Shown: positions 31,280-41,820 of the stretch, piece after piece
How the letters are laid out: each line of letters begins with the position of its first letter
How positions within the stretch are numbered: the stretch's first letter is position 1
Source of the DNA: Pistricoccus aurantiacus
GTDB taxonomy: Bacteria; Pseudomonadota; Gammaproteobacteria; Pseudomonadales; Halomonadaceae
Direction: 5' to 3' (one strand)
Length of the DNA: 41,820 nt
Assembly: GCF_042682565.1 (NCBI RefSeq)
Contig: NZ_JBHUIC010000027.1
Position numbers and translations under genes: made by a program
The notes under the pieces: model-generated
The model's database searches: none
Told to the model about the DNA's origin: nothing
What the model saw: only the letters and a program-made list of their open reading frames with translations

Positions 31280-32251
31280 ATGGCGAAAGGAAAGGGATCT
31301 TCCAGCCAGCATCGCGGCCGTCAGGCCAAGCGCCCCGGAGAAATTCCCAAGCACGGGTGGATGGACATTCTGTGGCGGGTCAAGGACGAAATCTCCAACG
31401 ACAACGTTTCCATCGTCGCGGCGGGTATCGCCTTCTATGGACTGCTGGCCTTTGTGCCCGCCATCGTGGCGCTGATGTCGATCTGGGCCTTGCTGTTCGA
31501 TCCTCAGCAGGCCATGTCGCAGATCAACTCCTTCAGTCAAGTGCTTCCCCAGGAAGCGGCGGACATCATCAAGCAGCAAGCGCAGAAGGCCAGCTCCCAG
31601 GCGGGCACCGGCATGAGCCTGGCGGCGATCGGCGGTATCCTGCTGGCCATCTACAGCACCTCCAAGGGCATCAACGCACTAATGGAAGGGCTCAATATCA
31701 TCTACGACGAGGAAGAGACGCGTGGCTTCATCAAGAGAACCTTCGTCAAGCTGGTGCTGACCTTCGGCGCCATTCTGATGACCCTGATTACCCTGGCCAC
31801 GGTGGTGGCGCTTCCAGCGGTCGTCGACTTCCTTGGGCTTGGCGATACCCTTTCCACGGTGGTCAACCTGGCCCGCTGGCCGATCCTGATGGTCGTGCTG
31901 ATGATCGCCCTGGCAATTCTCTACCGCTATGCCCCGGATCGGGACAAACCCCGCTGGCAGTGGCTCAGCGTCGGATCAGTCGTGGCGATTCTATTATGGA
32001 TCATCGGATCGATCGGATTCTCCATCTATGTACGCAACTTCGGCAGCTACAACGAAACCTACGGCGCCCTGGGAGCGGTGGTGATCCTGCTGATGTGGTT
32101 CTGGCTTTCCGGATTCATCATCCTGCTGGGAGCGGAGCTCAACGGCGAGATGGAACGCCAGACGAAACACGACACCACGACGGGAACGCAACGGCCCCTG
32201 GGCGAACGTGGCGCCTACGCCGCGGATACGGTGGGCGAACAGAAAGAATAG
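31280..32251 (+). CDS. YihY/BrkB-family inner-membrane protein
   Basis: 323 residues with six helices. Family segments: SIVAAGIAFYGLLAFVPAIV (helix 1), GILLAIYSTSKGINALMEGL, YRYAPDR, and the final NETYGALGAVVILLMWFWLS. The N-terminus is basic (MAKGKGSSSQHRGRQAKR) and cytoplasmic. Members were once called ribonuclease BN, which is not supported. Function unknown; proposed roles include lipid or cell-envelope transport. It stands alone and ends in a strong bidirectional terminator. The 160 bp before it contain a 14-bp palindrome (31118-31131) at the ccdA stop. Confidence 0.9.
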   Translation: MAKGKGSSSQHRGRQAKRPGEIPKHGWMDILWRVKDEISNDNVSIVAAGIAFYGLLAFVPAIVALMSIWALLFDPQQAMSQINSFSQVLPQEAADIIKQQAQKASSQAGTGMSLAAIGGILLAIYSTSKGINALMEGLNIIYDEEETRGFIKRTFVKLVLTFGAILMTLITLATVVALPAVVDFLGLGDTLSTVVNLARWPILMVVLMIALAILYRYAPDRDKPRWQWLSVGSVVAILLWIIGSIGFSIYVRNFGSYNETYGALGAVVILLMWFWLSGFIILLGAELNGEMERQTKHDTTTGTQRPLGERGAYAADTVGEQKE

Positions 32252-32260
32252 TCTTGAAAA

Positions 32261-32288
32261 ATCAGGCCCCGCGATGGCGGGGCCTGAT
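32261..32288. terminator. Strong bidirectional intrinsic terminator
   Basis: ATCAGGCCCCGC and GCGGGGCCTGAT form a perfect 12-bp stem with a GATG loop between the convergent yihY-type and tsx-type genes. On the minus strand it is followed directly by TTTTTC, on the plus strand by AAGTTTTG, so it should stop both transcripts, the minus one best. Confidence 0.9.
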
Positions 32289-32318
32289 AAGTTTTGAGCA
32301 TCCTGCGGCGTTTCGATA

Positions 32319-33182
32319 TCAGAAATGCCATTCCAGGTTGAAGGTCAGCGCGTCCGTATCCACACCGTCCTTCTCATCCGGGTTGCCGAACTTGTTGCGC
32401 CAGTATTCGTAACCGACCCCCGCCCACAGATTGTTTTCCTGCTGCCAGACCACCTTGCCCACATCCAGCATCACGGAGGTGCGCATCAGCTGTTCCTGCT
32501 CGGTGTCGTCATTGAAATAGTCTTCGCCTTTCTCGCCGTTATAGCTGTAGAACCCCTGAAACTTCATCGAGGTGTCGCCCAAGGCGAAAGGGATACCCCA
32601 TACCAGGTTGATCTGGTAGTAGGGATCGAAATCGATATCGTCGGTGAAACCGGGCTGGGCGCAGATATCCAGACCGCAGTGGTTCCATTCCTTGGCGTAC
32701 AGCAGGCTCAGGTCGACGAAGCCCTTGGGCACATCGAACTTGAAGGTGGGGCCAAGCAGCAGCAGGCGCTTGCGCGGGGCGAAGGCGGTATTCTTGGTAT
32801 TGAGGTCGAAGCCGCCGGTCAGCGCCATATCCTTGACCGGCCCGAAGGCCAGCGGATTACCGAAGACCTTGCCGTAATGCAGTTGGGTGCGAAAGGTCAG
32901 GTAGGCTTCCAAGGCGCCGTCGTCGCTGTTGTTGGCGGGATCGTTGCTGTCGGACTGCAACATGTCCAGATTGAAGAAATTCTGACCGTAGGCATAGCCG
33001 CTGGCATGGGTCAGGCTCAACACATGCTTTTCGATGTCCTTGTCGTTTCCCGGCTCGGCAAACTGAGTACCATAGCGATAGCCGATGGCGGTATCGCTCC
33101 AGGTCATGGCCTGAGCTGCGGAAGCAGCAACGGTAAGTGCCAGCGCCGTTCCCGCGACCAGCGGCTTGAAAGCAGGTGTCAT
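32319..33182 (-). CDS. Tsx-like outer-membrane channel protein
   Basis: 287 residues. Signal peptide ends near residue 25 (ASAAQA). The mature protein begins MTWSDTAIGYRYGTQFAEPG, typical of the nucleoside-specific channel (Tsx) / outer-envelope family, and continues with alternating beta strands to a terminal phenylalanine (NLEWHF), which marks an outer-membrane barrel. Two cysteines close together (NHCGLDICAQ) may form a loop disulfide. GGAGAT precedes the start. The divergent LysR gene suggests substrate-induced expression. Tsx carries nucleosides; this homologue's substrate is unproved. Confidence 0.85.
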   Translation of the reverse strand: MTPAFKPLVAGTALALTVAASAAQAMTWSDTAIGYRYGTQFAEPGNDKDIEKHVLSLTHASGYAYGQNFFNLDMLQSDSNDPANNSDDGALEAYLTFRTQLHYGKVFGNPLAFGPVKDMALTGGFDLNTKNTAFAPRKRLLLLGPTFKFDVPKGFVDLSLLYAKEWNHCGLDICAQPGFTDDIDFDPYYQINLVWGIPFALGDTSMKFQGFYSYNGEKGEDYFNDDTEQEQLMRTSVMLDVGKVVWQQENNLWAGVGYEYWRNKFGNPDEKDGVDTDALTFNLEWHF

Positions 33183-33354
33183 GGATTATCTCCGAGTATT
33201 GTCATTATCATCTGTTGTTATCATCAAGGCGCCCTGTTGTTGTTTAAGCGCGCTGATTGCAGTCTAGAGAACTGATGAAAAATGAGAACAGACAGGCTTT
33301 TATAGCCTGCATCAAGAAGACCATATATAAGAAAAAATTCACTTAGGGGGCTTC

Positions 33355-34311
33355 ATGGCCAACCGACTCAAGGAACCGCTGGATACCTATCTGCTGCGTG
33401 TGCTCTGTCTGCTGCTGAGCGAGCGCAGCGTGTCGCGCACGGCGATCCGCATGAATCAATCCCAGCCCGCCATCAGCGCGGCGCTGAAAAAGCTGCGGGA
33501 AATTCTCGACGATGCTCTGCTGGTGCGGGAAAAGGGCGGCATGGTGCCCACGGAACGCGCCCTGGAGCTGCTGCCCCACGCCCGCAGCGCCCTGGTGGAG
33601 ATCGACAAGCTGACCCAGGAACCCGCCAGCTTCGACGCCGCTTCCAGCAAGCAGCAGTTTCGGGTCGGCGCACCGGACTACATGGCACCATTATTCACCG
33701 CTATCGCCGTGGCCCGCTTTCATCGGGAGGCGCCTCAGGCGCAGCTTTCCCTGCAGGTCATGGGGCCGGACTACGACTTCGAGGATGCCCTGGCCCAGGG
33801 GGAGCTGGATATCGTCATCGGCAACTGGCCGGAGCCGCCGGAGCGCATGCACCTGGCGCGGCTGCTGGACGACGACATCGTCTGCCTGGTGTCCTCGGAC
33901 AACCCGCTGGCAAAGAAGGGACTGAGCAAGGAAGACTATCTGGAGGCCGGGCATATCGTGCCGATGCGCTACTCCTTGAGCCAACGGGGGGTGATCGAAA
34001 GCCGTCTGGCAAGCCTCAGGGAAAAGCGCCGGGAAGTGATCGCGGTTCAGTCCTTCAGCCTCGCCCCCTATCTATTGCAGAAGACGAACTTGATCTTCAC
34101 CACCAGCGAGCATTTCGCGCGCTTCTACGCGGATCAGCTCGGGCTGACCATCCTGCCCTCTCCCATCGACTACCCGCAGATGCGCTTCTATCAGCTCTGG
34201 CACGACCGCACCCATCACTCCCCGGCCCACCGCTGGTTGCGCAAGCTGTTTTCGGATGCGGGACGCGACGTGCATGGCGCCCGCCAACAGCAACCAAAAT
34301 CCGACGGATAA
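33355..34311 (+). CDS. LysR-family transcriptional regulator
   Basis: 318 residues. The N-terminal HTH is at about 20-45 (SVSRTAIRMNQSQPAISAAL), followed by LREILDDALLVREKGGMVPT, which is the NodD/NahR-like subgroup signature. The effector domain begins QQFRVGAPDYMAPLF and contains GELDIVIGNWPEPPE. AGGGGG lies before ATG. It is divergent from the Tsx-like channel gene with 172 bp between them and probably regulates it. The tail of about 25 residues is hydrophilic. Confidence 0.92.
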   Translation: MANRLKEPLDTYLLRVLCLLLSERSVSRTAIRMNQSQPAISAALKKLREILDDALLVREKGGMVPTERALELLPHARSALVEIDKLTQEPASFDAASSKQQFRVGAPDYMAPLFTAIAVARFHREAPQAQLSLQVMGPDYDFEDALAQGELDIVIGNWPEPPERMHLARLLDDDIVCLVSSDNPLAKKGLSKEDYLEAGHIVPMRYSLSQRGVIESRLASLREKRREVIAVQSFSLAPYLLQKTNLIFTTSEHFARFYADQLGLTILPSPIDYPQMRFYQLWHDRTHHSPAHRWLRKLFSDAGRDVHGARQQQPKSDG

Positions 34312-34367
34312 AAAAGAGGCCGGGACTTCAGAAGCCACCAACCCCAAACCTCGCGAGAGCCGTTTAA

Positions 34368-34509
34368 AGAAGCCCTGAATAAATTGACGAGCGGTATCAA
34401 GCACAAGGCGCACGGCGCGCAAAAACCGGAGCATATGCGGTATATGTGAGGATTTTGAGCACCGCGCAACGTAGTGATTGAGTCGCGCAGGCATTTATTC
34501 TGGGCTTCT
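34368..34509. mobile_element. MITE-like inverted-repeat element (142 bp)
   Basis: Ends are 17-bp inverted repeats, AGAAGCCCTGAATAAAT on the left and ATTTATTCTGGGCTTCT on the right, matching at 16 of 17 positions. The inside is non-coding and holds further short palindromes (gcatatgcggtatatg). The size and structure match a miniature inverted-repeat element or other intergenic repeat. No target-site duplication is obvious. Its right end lies directly against the stop codon of the giant adhesin gene (34510-34512). Whether it is present in many copies cannot be seen here. Confidence 0.6.

Positions 34510-41820
<7,311 letters not shown>

Overview
The window looks like a chromosomal segment from a moderately halophilic gammaproteobacterium, most likely a Halomonadaceae member (Halomonas or a close relative). 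This rests on GC-rich DNA, acidic secreted proteins, the mix of Na+-coupled uptake and metal-resistance genes, and overall gene style. No rRNA or marker gene is present to prove it.

Left part (1-9.3 kb) is catabolic. A cut-off gene at the edge resembles the start of sulfoacetaldehyde acetyltransferase (xsc) and diverges from an IclR regulator. A LysR regulator then diverges from a compact operon: an M20-type N-carbamoyl/ureido amidohydrolase, a sodium:solute symporter, a YtcJ-like metal-dependent amidohydrolase and an overlapping COG0523 (CobW-type) GTPase, probably its metal chaperone. A YfcC-type carrier lies convergent to it.

Middle part (9.6-18 kb, minus strand) is the most unusual. Eight tightly packed genes encode complex I membrane-arm proteins in the order nuoA, a 436-residue NuoB/NuoD-like fusion, nuoH, J, K, L, M, N. 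There is no nuoC, E, F, G or I. The fusion has lost the Fe-S ligand cysteines, several coupling residues in H, M and N are changed, and NuoA and NuoJ are rich in methionine. This looks like an ion-translocating membrane arm without an electron-input module.

From 18 to 31 kb is a metal-homeostasis island: cupredoxin CopI, a CopRS-like two-component system, multicopper oxidase CopA and CopB, a Met/Gln-rich exported protein, a decayed cytochrome c gene, a SHOCT membrane protein, a Zn/Cd/Pb P1B-ATPase with divergent MerR regulator, MntP with a yybP-ykoY (Mn) riboswitch, an N-terminally deleted CDF transporter, CopG (DUF411) and a CcdA-like protein. Six copies of a tandem operator, TTCAG-N6-TTCAG with an 11-bp period, lie in this island. 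Five sit 10 bp upstream of a plausible -10 hexamer. One pair lies between the complex-I-like operon and copI, so the odd membrane arm may belong to the same copper/envelope regulon.

Right part (31-41.8 kb): a YihY/BrkB membrane protein, a Tsx-like outer-membrane channel with divergent LysR regulator, a 142-bp MITE-like element, and the C-terminal 2,400+ residues of a giant repetitive type-I-secreted adhesin that runs off the edge.
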